The position numbers and the translations under genes were made by a program. From positions 434,001 through 498,000 of the forward strand of contig NZ_WQKZ01000003.1 in NCBI RefSeq assembly GCF_009755225.1: a DNA stretch of 64,000 nucleotides, written 5' to 3'. A model generated the notes under the pieces. It searched no databases, was not told where the DNA came from, and saw only the letters and a program-made list of their open reading frames with translations. Origin of the DNA: Hymenobacter ginkgonis (GTDB taxonomy: Bacteria; Bacteroidota; Bacteroidia; Cytophagales; Hymenobacteraceae). Below, one piece after another: positions 35,207-43,223 of this stretch. Positions within the stretch are counted from its first letter, which is position 1. Each line of letters begins with the position of its first letter.

Positions 35207-36613
35207 ATGCCCGAACGCCCCTACACCTACTACGACTTCACCCTAAGCTTGTGCCCGCAGTGCTTGCGGCGCATCGAAGCCAAAATCGTGTTTGAGGACG
35301 GGGCCGTGTATATGCTCAAGCGCTGCCCCGAGCACGGGCGGCAGAAGGTGCGCATCGCCACCGACATTGAGTATTACAAAAGCATCCGCAACTACGTGAA
35401 GCCCAGCGAGACGCCGCGCCGCTTCAACATGGCCACGCACTACGGCTGCCCCTACGACTGCGGCCTCTGCACCGACCACGAGCAGCATTCCTGCCTCACT
35501 GTGATTGAGGTGACGGACCGCTGCAACCTCACCTGCCCCACCTGCTACGCCGAAAGCAGCCCTACCCACGGCCGCCACCGCACCCTCGAAGAAATCGAGG
35601 CCATGCTCGACTTAGTAGTGGCCAACGAGGGCGAGCCCGACGTTATCCAAATTTCGGGCGGCGAGCCCACGCTGCACCCGCAATTTTGGGAGATTTTGGA
35701 TATGTGCAAGCGCAAGCCTATCAAGCACTTGATGGTGAATACCAACGGCGTACGCCTGGCAAAGGATGAAGCCTTTGTGGCGCGGCTGGCTACCTACGCG
35801 GGCGCATTCGAGGTGTATTTGCAGTTTGACTCGTTTCGCGAAAATGTGCTGCTGACTATGCGCGGCCGCGACTTGCGCGAGGTGCGCATGCAAGCGCTGG
35901 CCCACCTCAACAAATACAACCTCAGCACTACGCTGGTTGTGACGCTGCAAAAGGGGCTGAACGACGATGAGATGGGCAACATCATCGACTTTGCCTTGCA
36001 GCAGCGCTGCGTGCGCGGCGTCACGTTTCAGCCCACCCAGGCGGCCGGGCGGCTCGACAATTTCAACCCCGAAACCGACTCGTTTTCACTCACCGAGGTG
36101 CGCCAGGGCATTATCGCGCAAAGCTCGGTTTTCACGGCCGACGACCTGCTGCCCGTGCCCTGCAACCCCGACGCGCTGGCCATGGCCTACGCCCTGAAGC
36201 TCGACGGCGAAGTATTTCCGCTTACGCGCTACGTAGACCCCGCCGACCTGCTCACTAGCGGCGGCAATACCATTGTGTATGAGCGCGACCCGCGCCTGCG
36301 CCAGCACATGCTCAAGCTATTTAGCACCGCCAATACCGTGGATACGGTGGTGCCCGAAATCAACCAGCTGCTGTGCTGCCTACCCCAGGTGTCGGCGCCC
36401 CATCTGAGCTACGATAACTTATTCCGGGTGATTATTCTGCAATTCATGGACGCCTGGAATTTCGACGTGCGGGCCGTGAAAAAATCCTGCGTGCACATCG
36501 TGAGTAAGGATTTGAAAATCGTTCCGTTTGAAACGATGAACATCTTTTACCGCGACCCCGAAAAACTGGCGCGCCTCGAAGAGTTACGTAGCGAACGAAC
36601 CGGTATTATATGA
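35207..36613 (+). CDS. Radical SAM protein of the MJ0619 / tetraether-lipid-synthase-like group
   Basis: A 468-residue iron-sulfur enzyme. The N-terminal region has a rubredoxin-like cysteine set (C16, C19, C40 in RCPEHG) and a second group C81, C85, C88, C96 in YGCPYDCGLCTDHEQHSC. The radical SAM motif CNLTCPTC (C106, C110, C113) and the ISGGEPTLHP motif follow. This order is that of archaeal MJ0619 and tetraether synthase and of bacterial membrane-spanning-lipid synthases, which join unactivated alkyl chains. Further Cys occur at QLLCCLPQ and KKSCVH. The stop overlaps the next ATG (ATGA). The reaction is not proven; lipid chain coupling or another C-C or methyl chemistry on lipid is the inference. 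Confidence 0.88.
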   Translation: MPERPYTYYDFTLSLCPQCLRRIEAKIVFEDGAVYMLKRCPEHGRQKVRIATDIEYYKSIRNYVKPSETPRRFNMATHYGCPYDCGLCTDHEQHSCLTVIEVTDRCNLTCPTCYAESSPTHGRHRTLEEIEAMLDLVVANEGEPDVIQISGGEPTLHPQFWEILDMCKRKPIKHLMVNTNGVRLAKDEAFVARLATYAGAFEVYLQFDSFRENVLLTMRGRDLREVRMQALAHLNKYNLSTTLVVTLQKGLNDDEMGNIIDFALQQRCVRGVTFQPTQAAGRLDNFNPETDSFSLTEVRQGIIAQSSVFTADDLLPVPCNPDALAMAYALKLDGEVFPLTRYVDPADLLTSGGNTIVYERDPRLRQHMLKLFSTANTVDTVVPEINQLLCCLPQVSAPHLSYDNLFRVIILQFMDAWNFDVRAVKKSCVHIVSKDLKIVPFETMNIFYRDPEKLARLEELRSERTGII

Positions 36614-36912
36614 GCGAGCCCCAGCAACTGCCGCCGCCTTCGCCCGAAGGCAAAAAGCCAATTACCTGGCCCATTGTGCTTAATCTGGGGCTCCTGCTCG
36701 TAGTGGCTGGCTTCAGTGGAGGCGATGCTGGCGCAATAGCCAGCGGCGTGTTTGGGCTGGTGATTATCAACGGGTTGGCAGCCATTATCGTCAGCTTTTC
36801 CAAAGGGCGCGTCCACTACGTCATCGCCTTTGTACTCTCCGTACTGGCCTTGCTGCTGATTGGGCTAGGCGTATGCGCGCTGCTGCTATCGAATATGGGC
36901 AACATGCACTAG
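36610..36912 (+). CDS. Small three-helix membrane protein
   Basis: A 100-residue protein with a Pro-rich cytoplasmic N-terminus (SEPQQLPPPSPEGKKP) and three hydrophobic helices (about residues 19-35, 42-63 and 72-95). No family recognised. The ATG at 36610 overlaps the radical SAM stop (ATGA), so translation is coupled. That strongly suggests that it works with the radical SAM enzyme, for example as a membrane dock. It is the last gene before the palindromic terminator at 36947. Confidence 0.75.
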   Translation: MSEPQQLPPPSPEGKKPITWPIVLNLGLLLVVAGFSGGDAGAIASGVFGLVIINGLAAIIVSFSKGRVHYVIAFVLSVLALLLIGLGVCALLLSNMGNMH

Positions 36913-36946
36913 CCTTTCTTAACCGAATGAAGAATAGCGCATTAAT

Positions 36947-36989
36947 AAAAGAACGTCCTGCTGAGCTTGTCTGAGCAGGACGTTCTTTT
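36947..36989. terminator. Palindrome, terminator of the radical SAM operon
   Basis: Arms AAAAGAACGTCCTGCT and AGCAGGACGTTCTTTT are perfect with an 11-base loop GAGCTTGTCTG. It lies between convergent genes (the operon and mutM) and belongs to the short class of window palindromes. Confidence 0.8.
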
Positions 36990-37003
36990 TGTATTTGTAA
37001 AGG

Positions 37004-37831
37004 CTACACCGACGGCGCGGGCTGGCACTGCGGGCAAGTGTACGTAGCCCGGCCGCCTACATAAAATTTGTCGATTTTGGTTTTGGGGTGGCGGGGGCAG
37101 AAGGTATGCGCGTCGCTGCCAGGGGTGGCCGAATCGTCCCACTCGCGGGCATGGATGAGGAACGACTTTGGGAAATGCCGGTAATTAGCTTCGTGGGCAA
37201 TCGCCGTGCTCAGCACCAGCTGGATAGCGTCGTGCAAGGCCGTTGTTTCGGGCTCCAAAAGTGAATTGCCGAGCCGCTCGGGGTGGATTTTAGCCTGAAA
37301 CAATACCTCATCCACAATCCAGTTGCCGAGGCCGGCGGTGAGGGCCTGGTCGAGCAGCAGCGGCTTCACGAATACTTTGCGGCGGCTCAGCTTCTGGTGC
37401 AGTTCGGCGGCGGTTATTTGCAGGGCATCGGGGCCGAGCTTCTTGGCTTTTTGATAGGCTGCGGCGCTGTCGGCCAAGCGAATACGGCCAAACTTACGCG
37501 GGTCGATAAAAGCCAGGTTGAGCCCCGAATCGCTGAGCTGCCAGGCCACGCGGGTGAAGCGTGGGGCATCGGCCTCGTCGCGGTAGGCGCCAATGTCGCC
37601 GGTCATGCCGAAGTGCAGCACCAGCAAACGACCGTTATCAAGCTCCAAAAAGCAGTTTTTGCCTAGCCGGCCGGTGCCGGTGATGGTGCGGCCCAGCAGG
37701 GCGGCGCGCAGCTCGTCTTCGGGCACGGCCAGCACGTGCGTGTCGTGCACTGTTAGGCCAGCAATCGTCTGGCCTACTGCCACTTCATTGATAAAGCGGC
37801 GGTAGGTTTCGACTTCGGGTAATTCGGGCAT
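37004..37831 (-). CDS. mutM: Formamidopyrimidine-DNA glycosylase
   Basis: Removes 8-oxoguanine and other oxidised purines from DNA and cleaves the abasic site. The 275-residue protein starts with the catalytic MPELPEVETYRRF, where Pro2 and Glu3 are the active-site residues, so the ATG at 37831 is secure. Further marks are LHFGMTGDIG, FIDPRKFGRI, the helix-two-turn-helix GLGNWIVDEVLFQAKIHPER and the C-terminal zinc finger. The finger reads CPRH...CPQC, with His in place of the second Cys; this still allows zinc. It converges on the radical SAM operon. Confidence 0.96.
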   Translation of the reverse strand: MPELPEVETYRRFINEVAVGQTIAGLTVHDTHVLAVPEDELRAALLGRTITGTGRLGKNCFLELDNGRLLVLHFGMTGDIGAYRDEADAPRFTRVAWQLSDSGLNLAFIDPRKFGRIRLADSAAAYQKAKKLGPDALQITAAELHQKLSRRKVFVKPLLLDQALTAGLGNWIVDEVLFQAKIHPERLGNSLLEPETTALHDAIQLVLSTAIAHEANYRHFPKSFLIHAREWDDSATPGSDAHTFCPRHPKTKIDKFYVGGRATYTCPQCQPAPSV

Positions 37832-37918
37832 AAGGAATTCAGAGCGTAGTAAAGCGTGCGCAGTAAACACCTGAGGCTAGCCCCATTGTTCACTGCGCAC
37901 GCTTCAATACCCTGAATT

Positions 37919-38908
37919 CTAATCGTGCAGCTTGGCTACGCGCTGGCCTTCTTGGTCGTATACATCGCCGCGAGGCGTGACGAAAAGGGGGCGCTGCTGG
38001 CCGTCTTCGAGCACAAATGGAAATGCCGCATTGCCCGTGCGGCGCAGGCGGCCCACCACCTCGGCGTCGCGCACGCGGGTAGCGTCGTCTTCATCCGAGC
38101 TGCTTTCGTCGGCCAAGCGCACCACATTCAGCGCACTGGTGAGGTAGAAAGGCACCTCGGGGTTGTTGCGAAATGTAAGCTGGCCCACCAGCCGCACGGG
38201 CGCATCGCTGCCGCCGCGGGCCAGCAGGGCCGGGGTAGCTGCGTCAGCCGCCTCAGCGTTGGGGCGGGGGGTAGGGCGCGGCGCCAGGGCAATGGGTTGG
38301 GCCGAAGGCTGCACCGCGCCGGCCTTGGTGCTAGCCACTATTTGGGCCGTGGCGCGGGCCCAGCCGCGGCTAATGGCTGCCAGCCGCGGCGTGCGCCCGG
38401 GGTGGGTGGCCGAGCCCGCATCGGGCGACACGGCCGCCATAGCGGCCTGGGCCTGCGCCAGGCTAGCCCCCAGGCGCCGCAGCACGAAGCCCGAAAATTC
38501 GTCGGCCTCCAACTCATCTTCCGGCTGCGAGCCGCCTGGGCGCAACGTGTGGCCGTTGAGGTGGTGGCCCATTTCGTGGGCCAAAATGCTAATGCCGGCC
38601 CAGTCGGTGTGGCCCGCTTGGTTTACCTCGGCTAAAAACGTGGGGTTATAGAGCAAGTAGCGCTTGCCGCTGTACACCACGGCGGCGGCATTGTCTACCT
38701 GCGAGGTGGCGCGCAGCTCGAAGCGCGGCTGCAAGCCTACCGCCTCCGTGATTTCGCGGATGATGCCGGCCGCCTGGCTAGCAGGTACATCGGCCGAAGA
38801 GGAGGGGGTAGGCGCCTGGGCCCGGCTGGCCGGGGCAGCAAGCAGCACCAGGGCCGGCAGCCCAAAGGCCGCCGCCAGCTGGCGGAAAAAGCGAGGAAGC
38901 AAGGGCAT
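37919..38908 (-). CDS. Exported HExxH metalloprotease-like protein (M48-like)
   Basis: A 329-residue exported protein with signal peptide (LPALVLLAAPASRAQA). The zinc motif HEMGHH is in SILAHEMGHHLNGHTL, about residue 117, and a downstream acidic helix DELEADEFSGFVLRRLG supplies the third ligand, as in M48 or related zincins. An Ala/Pro-rich linker follows, and a C-terminal domain near VRLVGQLTFRNNPEVPFYL with EDGQQRPLFVTPRGDVYDQ has unknown function. The ATG at 38908 is preferred to a TTG at 38944. Secretion into the periplasm and a role in envelope quality control are inference. Confidence 0.8.
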   Translation of the reverse strand: MPLLPRFFRQLAAAFGLPALVLLAAPASRAQAPTPSSSADVPASQAAGIIREITEAVGLQPRFELRATSQVDNAAAVVYSGKRYLLYNPTFLAEVNQAGHTDWAGISILAHEMGHHLNGHTLRPGGSQPEDELEADEFSGFVLRRLGASLAQAQAAMAAVSPDAGSATHPGRTPRLAAISRGWARATAQIVASTKAGAVQPSAQPIALAPRPTPRPNAEAADAATPALLARGGSDAPVRLVGQLTFRNNPEVPFYLTSALNVVRLADESSSDEDDATRVRDAEVVGRLRRTGNAAFPFVLEDGQQRPLFVTPRGDVYDQEGQRVAKLHD

Positions 38909-39072
38909 GGCAGTAAGCGAAAAAAGACTACTACTGGAAGGCAATTTCAGCGCTAAAAATTCCGGTTGTCAGCGCCTAAAAACCGTAGTAGCATAACGGT
39001 AACCTAGGCCTCTTTCGTTTAACCGATTGGCGGCCGCTGCGCGCCGTTTTTGTCAAGTTCCTACCCTTCTCT

Positions 39073-39900
39073 ATGACTGCTACCTCTGCTGCCCCCCTCA
39101 CCCCGGCCGTGCGCGTACAACCCGGCACTCCGTTTCGCCTCGCCGACATCGACCCCGCGAATACGGAACCGTTTCCGCTCAAAAAGAAGCTTGATAAGCG
39201 CCTCGAAGAACTACGTGAGCAGCTAAGCGACTACCAGGAAAATCTCTACGCCGAGCACCGCCAAAGCTTGCTGCTGGTGTTTCAGGCCATTGATACGGGG
39301 GGTAAGGACGGCACCATCCGCAACTTGCTGACAGGCGTGAACCCGGCCGGCGTGGAAGTAACGTCCTTTAAAACTCCCAGTTCGGAGGAATTGAACCACG
39401 ATTTTTTGTGGCGCATTCACCCGCACACGCCGGGCCGCGGCCACATCGGTGTGTTCAACCGCTCGCACTACGAAGATGTGCTTGTGACGCGCGTGCACGG
39501 CCTCATTGAGCCGCACACCTGGCAGCAGCGCTACCAGGATATCACCAATTTTGAGCAGCTGCTAACCCGCAACGGTACGCGCGTGCTAAAGTTTTTCTTG
39601 CATATCTCGAAGGATGAGCAGGCCCGTCGCCTGCAAGCGCGCCTCGACAACCCTAAGAAACGCTGGAAATTTGAGCCCGGCGACCTTGTCGAGCGCAAGC
39701 TTTGGGATGCGTACCAGGTAGCCTTCCAGGAGGCGCTGGCAGCCACTGCCACCCCCGAGTGCCCGTGGTACGTCATTCCGGCCAACAACAAACGCGCCCG
39801 CGACTTGGCCATTGCCGAAATAGTAGTGGCAGCCCTAGCCGACATGAATCCTCAACCACCAGCGGCTACGTTCGACGTGGCGGCGCAGGTAATCGAGTAG
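39073..39900 (+). CDS. Polyphosphate kinase 2 family protein
   Basis: A 275-residue PPK2 enzyme that transfers phosphate between polyphosphate and nucleotides. The P-loop is AIDTGGKDGTIRNLL near residue 70 (the family usually has AMDAAGKDGT), and the lid and catalytic Arg region is VFNRSHYEDVLVTRVH. The rest (WKFEPGDLVERKLWDAYQ and the C-terminal WYVIPANNKRARDL) is also characteristic. The sequence resembles the PPK2 class III enzymes, some of which phosphorylate AMP and ADP, but class needs alignment. Monocistronic, ATG at 39073, followed by a 26-base hairpin. Confidence 0.93.
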   Translation: MTATSAAPLTPAVRVQPGTPFRLADIDPANTEPFPLKKKLDKRLEELREQLSDYQENLYAEHRQSLLLVFQAIDTGGKDGTIRNLLTGVNPAGVEVTSFKTPSSEELNHDFLWRIHPHTPGRGHIGVFNRSHYEDVLVTRVHGLIEPHTWQQRYQDITNFEQLLTRNGTRVLKFFLHISKDEQARRLQARLDNPKKRWKFEPGDLVERKLWDAYQVAFQEALAATATPECPWYVIPANNKRARDLAIAEIVVAALADMNPQPPAATFDVAAQVIE

Positions 39901-39964
39901 GGTAGGGCGCCAAAAAAGCCCAGCGTGCGCAGCACGGTGGGCCCAACAAAACAGCTAAAAGAAG

Positions 39965-39990
39965 GGCCGCTAAGCGGGTGCTTAGCGGCC
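39965..39990. terminator. Hairpin between convergent genes
   Basis: GGCCGCTAAGC, loop GGGT, GCTTAGCGGCC: a perfect 11-base stem between PPK2 (+) and the gene ending at 40003 (-). No T run follows, so termination is likely but not certain. Confidence 0.55.
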
Positions 39991-40002
39991 TCGGGCGAAC
40001 TA

Positions 40003-40251
40003 TTAATTGAGCCACACGGTAGCCACTTCCTCGAAGCGGTGGGCGGCAAAAGCACCGTAGGGGCGCTCGGCATAAAAGCCTAGCACGTGCACATGGGCCT
40101 TACCGGTACGCACGTGAGGCAACACGCGCACGGGGTACACGCGGCCGGCCTGGGGCCAGTCGCCGATGTAGCCGGCGGGGCGGGCAGTATCGTCGATGCA
40201 ACGGGCATATTGCTGCACAGGCGGGGGGGTAGGGAGCTGGGTCTTACGCAT
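40003..40251 (-). CDS. Small conserved-looking protein, unknown
   Basis: An 82-residue protein with no signal peptide or membrane segment. The N-terminus is MRKTQLPTPPPVQQYARCID, and the rest forms a compact beta-rich pattern: GDWPQAGRVYPVRVLPHVRT, then VHVLGFYAERPYGAFAAHRF and a final EVATVWLN. The alternation of hydrophobic and basic residues suggests a small barrel-like domain, but I do not recognise it. The ATG at 40251 is 4 bases from a TATCTTTG element. GC and codon use fit the region. Confidence 0.6.
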   Translation of the reverse strand: MRKTQLPTPPPVQQYARCIDDTARPAGYIGDWPQAGRVYPVRVLPHVRTGKAHVHVLGFYAERPYGAFAAHRFEEVATVWLN

Positions 40252-40254
40252 GTC

Positions 40255-40262
40255 CAAAGATA
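40255..40262 (-). promoter_or_regulatory. -7 promoter element abutting the small gene at 40251
   Basis: TATCTTTG on the minus strand, three intervening bases before the ATG. The rest of the gap to 40517 is AT-rich and shows no gene. Confidence 0.45.
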
Positions 40263-40517
40263 CAAATAAATTGCCGAAAAGCTAATAATATTAGGTAAAA
40301 AATCTGGCAAATAAATGCTATTGTCGGCCTTAATAACCTGCCTGACCCCTACGCGATTATCCTATAAAAAATAGCGTCGCCAGCGGGAACTAATATTGTT
40401 GGCTAACGAACGTTAGTCGAACGCTTCTACTTACGCCAAAAACCAGTCTATTGGATTGCCACTGCCCAGCCTCAACGCAGCAGGCGGGGGTAGGAGCCAG
40501 ACGGTCAGCCGCAATAC

Positions 40518-41858
40518 TTAGCGCTTGTTGAGGTCGAGCGTTTGGTAGGCGATGAGCAGGTCGGTGCGGGTGCCCGGCGGGCGGTAATACACGAGCAAAT
40601 CGTACTGGTTTTCCGTCTCGGTGTGGGTGCCTTCGAAGTACACTTCGTCGGGCGCCGCGCCCGGGGTTTTGGGGGCCAAGGCGTAGCTATAATTGTAGTA
40701 GCCCTGCTTGAGCAGCGCGCGGCCGGTGTAGCGCTGCTGCAACGAGTCATACGCCAGGCGAAACTCCTCCTTGAGCTGCCAGTCGCTGAGCGCCCCGAAG
40801 ATGTACACGGGGCCGGGCGCCGGCTGCGTAGCCTTGAGGTGAAAAGTAACCTGCGCGTAGTCGGCGTTGTAGGCGCCGTTGCCAAACTCGCGGTTCTCGA
40901 ATACACGTTGGCCGTTGGCATCCACGTATTGGTTGTAGGCTAGGCCGTTGCGGGTAGTTTCATCCAGCAGTTCTACCTGGGTGGGGGTAGGCTGGCGCAG
41001 CAGGCGCGCCACGCCCAGGCCATTGGCTTGCAGCGAGCGGGCATCGAAGTAGCGGTACTCGCTGAGGCCCGGAAAGGCATTTTCGAAGTTGAAATACTGG
41101 TATTCGAGCAGGCGGTCGGCATCGCGCACGAAGGTGGGCCGCAGGTTGTAGTGGGCGTTGTCCCAGCGAAAATTCTGGCGCAGCACCACCTTCACTTCCG
41201 CGGCCGGGTTCACGAGGTTGACGGCGCTGTAATTGATGCTGAAATTGAGCTGCTGGTAGGCGTAGCGGTCGGCTTGGCCACCGGCCAAGATACCTTGCTC
41301 TAGCCGCGCAACCACTTGGTTTTCATACACCAGCAGCCGGCGCGAAAGCAGCGGCGCGCCGCTTTGGTTTTGCACCACCAGCACGTAGTTGCCGCTGAGT
41401 TTGACGCGCGGCACCTGCAAGGCGTAGTGGTAGTAGGGCACCTTGGTATTGACGGCCGTTTGGTAATTGGTGAGCGTAAACTCGTTTATCTCGCTCAAAA
41501 ACTGCATATCCGTCAGCTGCGAGGGCTGCCAGTTGAGGTCGCAGTGAATGAGCTTGGCCGTGAGGCGCGGCGCTTGCTCGCCCAGAATATCAAACTCCAG
41601 CCGGATAGGCTGGTCCTGGCTCAGCGGCACGATGGGCGGGTTGAAAATATCGTTGACCTGCGCCGTGGGCACGTAGCACTGCACGCTGCGCACGCTGGGG
41701 TCGTAGATGTAGTCTTGGTAGCGCAGGGTGCGTTCGGCGTAGTATTCGGCGGGTTTGGCCTGCTGGCTGGACGGCGCGTTGGGGTTGGTGATGGGGGTGC
41801 CCAGGGGCACGCAACTCGTGGCTAACAGCAGCAGGGGCAGGTAGGGGCGAAGGCGCAT
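40518..41858 (-). CDS. Type IX secretion system plug protein (DUF5103 family)
   Basis: A 446-residue outer-membrane-associated protein of the family found as the plug that closes the SprA translocon of the type IX secretion system. A short lipoprotein-like leader (LPLLLLATSC) is followed by the DUF5103 region, with LRYQDYIYDPSVRSVQCYV, LEFDILGEQAPRLTAKLIHC, LNWQPSQLTDMQFLSEINEF and YHYALQVPRVKLSGNYVLVV, and a late PVYIFGALSDWQLKEEFRL, which looks like an Ig-like or CBM48-like domain. The plug supports a working type IX system, although no other component is in the window. The start is the ATG at 41858. Confidence 0.9.
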   Translation of the reverse strand: MRLRPYLPLLLLATSCVPLGTPITNPNAPSSQQAKPAEYYAERTLRYQDYIYDPSVRSVQCYVPTAQVNDIFNPPIVPLSQDQPIRLEFDILGEQAPRLTAKLIHCDLNWQPSQLTDMQFLSEINEFTLTNYQTAVNTKVPYYHYALQVPRVKLSGNYVLVVQNQSGAPLLSRRLLVYENQVVARLEQGILAGGQADRYAYQQLNFSINYSAVNLVNPAAEVKVVLRQNFRWDNAHYNLRPTFVRDADRLLEYQYFNFENAFPGLSEYRYFDARSLQANGLGVARLLRQPTPTQVELLDETTRNGLAYNQYVDANGQRVFENREFGNGAYNADYAQVTFHLKATQPAPGPVYIFGALSDWQLKEEFRLAYDSLQQRYTGRALLKQGYYNYSYALAPKTPGAAPDEVYFEGTHTETENQYDLLVYYRPPGTRTDLLIAYQTLDLNKR

Positions 41859-41987
41859 ATGGCGAAAGTTACGGCCGGCGCAAGCCGGCGGCAGCCCTGG
41901 CTACTACCAGGAGCGCGCCGGGCCGCGGGTGCAAACGCGCCGCCCCCGATATTCGTGCCCGCTACTTCCCACCCAAAACCGCCCCGT

Positions 41988-43100
41988 ATGCCGCCTACTT
42001 CTCTGGTATCAAAACCTCACTACCCCATCCTCGATGGCTTGCGCGGCGTGGCCGCCCTGGTGGTTGTGGCCTTCCACTTGTGCGAGGCCCACGCCACCAG
42101 CCACCTTGACCAGGTTATCAACCACGGCTACCTGGCGGTCGATTTTTTCTTCCTGCTGTCGGGGTTTGTCATTGGCTACGCCTACGACGACCGGTGGCAG
42201 GCCATGACGGTGGGTAGTTTTTTTAAGCGGCGGTTGGTGCGGTTGCAGCCCATGGTGGTGCTGGGCATGGTGATTGGGGCCGTGCTTTTTTATGCGCAAA
42301 CCTCGGCCTTGTGGCCTGCCATCGGCCAGACGCCGGGGTGGAAGGTGCTGCTTATCATGGTAGTAGGCTGCCTGATGCTGCCCGTACCGCCCGCCCTCGA
42401 CATTAGAGGCTGGAACGAAACCTACCCCCTCAATGGACCGGGCTGGTCGCTGTTTTTTGAGTACTTAGCCAATATTCTTTACGCCACGGTGGTCCGAAAA
42501 TTTTCTAAGCTTGCCCTCGGCATCCTGGTATTTTTGGCCGCGGTGGCCTTGGTGCAGTTGGCCGTCACGAGCCCTGCGGGCGACGTTATTGGGGGCTGGT
42601 CGCTGGAGCCGCTGCAACTGCACATCGGTTTTGCTCGCATGGCGTACCCGTTTTTTGCGGGGCTGCTGCTCTTTCGCGTGGCCAAGCTGCGCACCGTCAA
42701 CAACGCTTTTTTGTGGTGCAGCTTACTGGTCATTGCCGCGCTGGCCATGCCCCGGGTGGGCGGCCCGCAGCACCTGTGGATGAACGGGCTGTACGACTCG
42801 CTAAGCATCATTTTCGTCTTTCCGCTCATCGTGTTTTTAGGCGCTAGCGGCGAAGTGGTGACCTCCTTCTCCAAAAAGCTGTGCGGCTTTTTAGGAGATA
42901 TTTCCTACCCCATCTACATCACCCACTACCCCCTCATTTACACGTACACCGCTTGGGTGCAGGACAAAAAGATACCGTGGCGAGACGCGCTGCCAGTGGC
43001 CGTACTGGTATTCCTACTCGCGGTCGGCATTGCTTATGCCTGCCTGAAATTCTACGACGAACCCGTTCGGCAGTGGTTGAAAAAGAAGGTGGCAGTGTAG
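41988..43100 (+). CDS. Acyltransferase 3 family membrane protein
   Basis: A 370-residue integral membrane acyltransferase of the OafA/NodX type with about ten helices. The N-terminus carries YPILDGLRGVAALVVVAFHL, whose His is the likely catalytic residue, followed by GYLAVDFFFLLSGFVIGYAY. Such proteins transfer acetyl or other acyl groups to surface sugars or lipids. The ATG at 41988 (MPPTSLVSK) puts the conserved motif 20 residues from the start; the open frame from 41859 is a non-conserved extension that runs over the divergent promoter region. A strong terminator follows. Confidence 0.92.
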   Translation: MPPTSLVSKPHYPILDGLRGVAALVVVAFHLCEAHATSHLDQVINHGYLAVDFFFLLSGFVIGYAYDDRWQAMTVGSFFKRRLVRLQPMVVLGMVIGAVLFYAQTSALWPAIGQTPGWKVLLIMVVGCLMLPVPPALDIRGWNETYPLNGPGWSLFFEYLANILYATVVRKFSKLALGILVFLAAVALVQLAVTSPAGDVIGGWSLEPLQLHIGFARMAYPFFAGLLLFRVAKLRTVNNAFLWCSLLVIAALAMPRVGGPQHLWMNGLYDSLSIIFVFPLIVFLGASGEVVTSFSKKLCGFLGDISYPIYITHYPLIYTYTAWVQDKKIPWRDALPVAVLVFLLAVGIAYACLKFYDEPVRQWLKKKVAV

Positions 43101-43145
43101 GAAGGGGGTAGGCTTTGCTGCCAGCCCACTCAGCCCCTTGCCAAC

Positions 43146-43188
43146 GCCAACGGCCGCCCCTAGCTACTTGCTAGGGGCGGCCGTTGGC
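43146..43188. terminator. Strong bidirectional terminator
   Basis: Perfect 19-base arms (GCCAACGGCCGCCCCTAGC and its complement) with loop TACTT, between convergent acyltransferase and ABC-F genes, followed by an AT-rich stretch. Confidence 0.85.
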
Positions 43189-43223
43189 TATAAATTTTTA
43201 TGGGTCACAAGTAAGCGGCTTGC

